From assembly GCA_900553705.1 (NCBI GenBank), contig USEK01000010.1:1-22868 (forward strand): 22,868 nt of DNA, given 5' to 3'. The DNA comes from an uncultured Collinsella sp. GTDB lineage: Bacteria; Actinomycetota; Coriobacteriia; Coriobacteriales; Coriobacteriaceae. The notes beneath the pieces were generated by a model, which did no database searches, was not told where the DNA came from, and was given only the letters and a program-made list of their open reading frames with translations. Shown here in pieces: positions 22,828 to 22,868 of the stretch. A program made the translations under genes and the position numbers. How positions within the stretch are numbered: the stretch's first letter is position 1; every line of letters starts with the position of its first letter.

Positions 22828-22868
22828 CTGTCTCTTATACACATCTGACGCTGCCGACGACTAGTCGA
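22828..22868 (-). other. Nextera sequencing adapter plus index (artefact)
   Basis: CTGTCTCTTATACACATCT (22828-22846) is the mosaic end in inverse orientation, followed by GACGCTGCCGACGA (22847-22860, Read 1 adapter reversed) and CTAGTCGA (22861-22868). The last 8 bases read TCGACTAG on the other strand, which from memory is the Illumina i5 index listed as S513/N513. This is not genomic sequence. Confidence 0.98.

Noticed and set aside
1..22868. Whole window framed by inverted Tn5 mosaic ends, as in a composite transposon
   Set aside because: The ends are followed by Nextera adapter and index sequence and there is no transposase; this is library contamination.

Overview
This is a high-GC bacterial chromosomal fragment, most likely from a Coriobacteriia member of the Collinsella type. 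That placement is an inference from base composition, codon use, gene content and compact operons, not from a database match. The genomic part runs from about 38 to 22827. Both ends are Illumina Nextera adapter in inverted orientation, including what looks like an i5 index, so the contig ends are library artefacts.

Layout, left to right. Positions 38-797 (minus) hold the end of a Flp/Tad pilus locus: a CpaB-like SAF protein overlapped by one base by a truncated downstream gene. Then come rsgA (ribosome-assembly GTPase, minus) and a type IIA Ca2+ P-type ATPase (minus). The ATPase mRNA has a structured leader whose two hairpin loops are perfectly complementary over 7 nt, and one of those hairpins buries the ribosome-binding site. 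A large nested hairpin follows the ATPase gene. Pyruvate kinase (plus) is divergent from the ATPase and has the codon use of a highly expressed gene.

Positions 7269-14871 are a long minus-strand block, transcribed right to left: pheS, pheT, cbiM-cbiN fusion, cbiQ, cbiO, and a zinc-dependent phospholipase C-like gene. pheST is preceded by a complete T-box riboswitch with a UUC (Phe) specifier and an intrinsic terminator, so it should respond to uncharged tRNA-Phe. The cbiMNQO ECF transporter has its own promoter with a perfect GTGTTAC-N14-GTAACAC palindrome just downstream of the -10. This resembles a NikR operator, so nickel is a more likely substrate than cobalt.

Divergent from the T-box is an M32 carboxypeptidase (plus). 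It converges on a minus-strand series transcribed from 21948 to 17049: an EamA-family transporter, a DUF4012 membrane protein with a long low-complexity N-terminus, and glmM (cell-wall amino-sugar synthesis). The right end holds tRNA-Val(GAC), with a clear promoter and terminator, and the start of a DUF5710-type gene cut by the adapter.

No insertion sequence, prophage, CRISPR array or defence system is visible. The most notable content is regulatory RNA and DNA structure: the ATPase leader with its predicted kissing loops, two intergenic hairpin elements, the NikR-like operator and the T-box.
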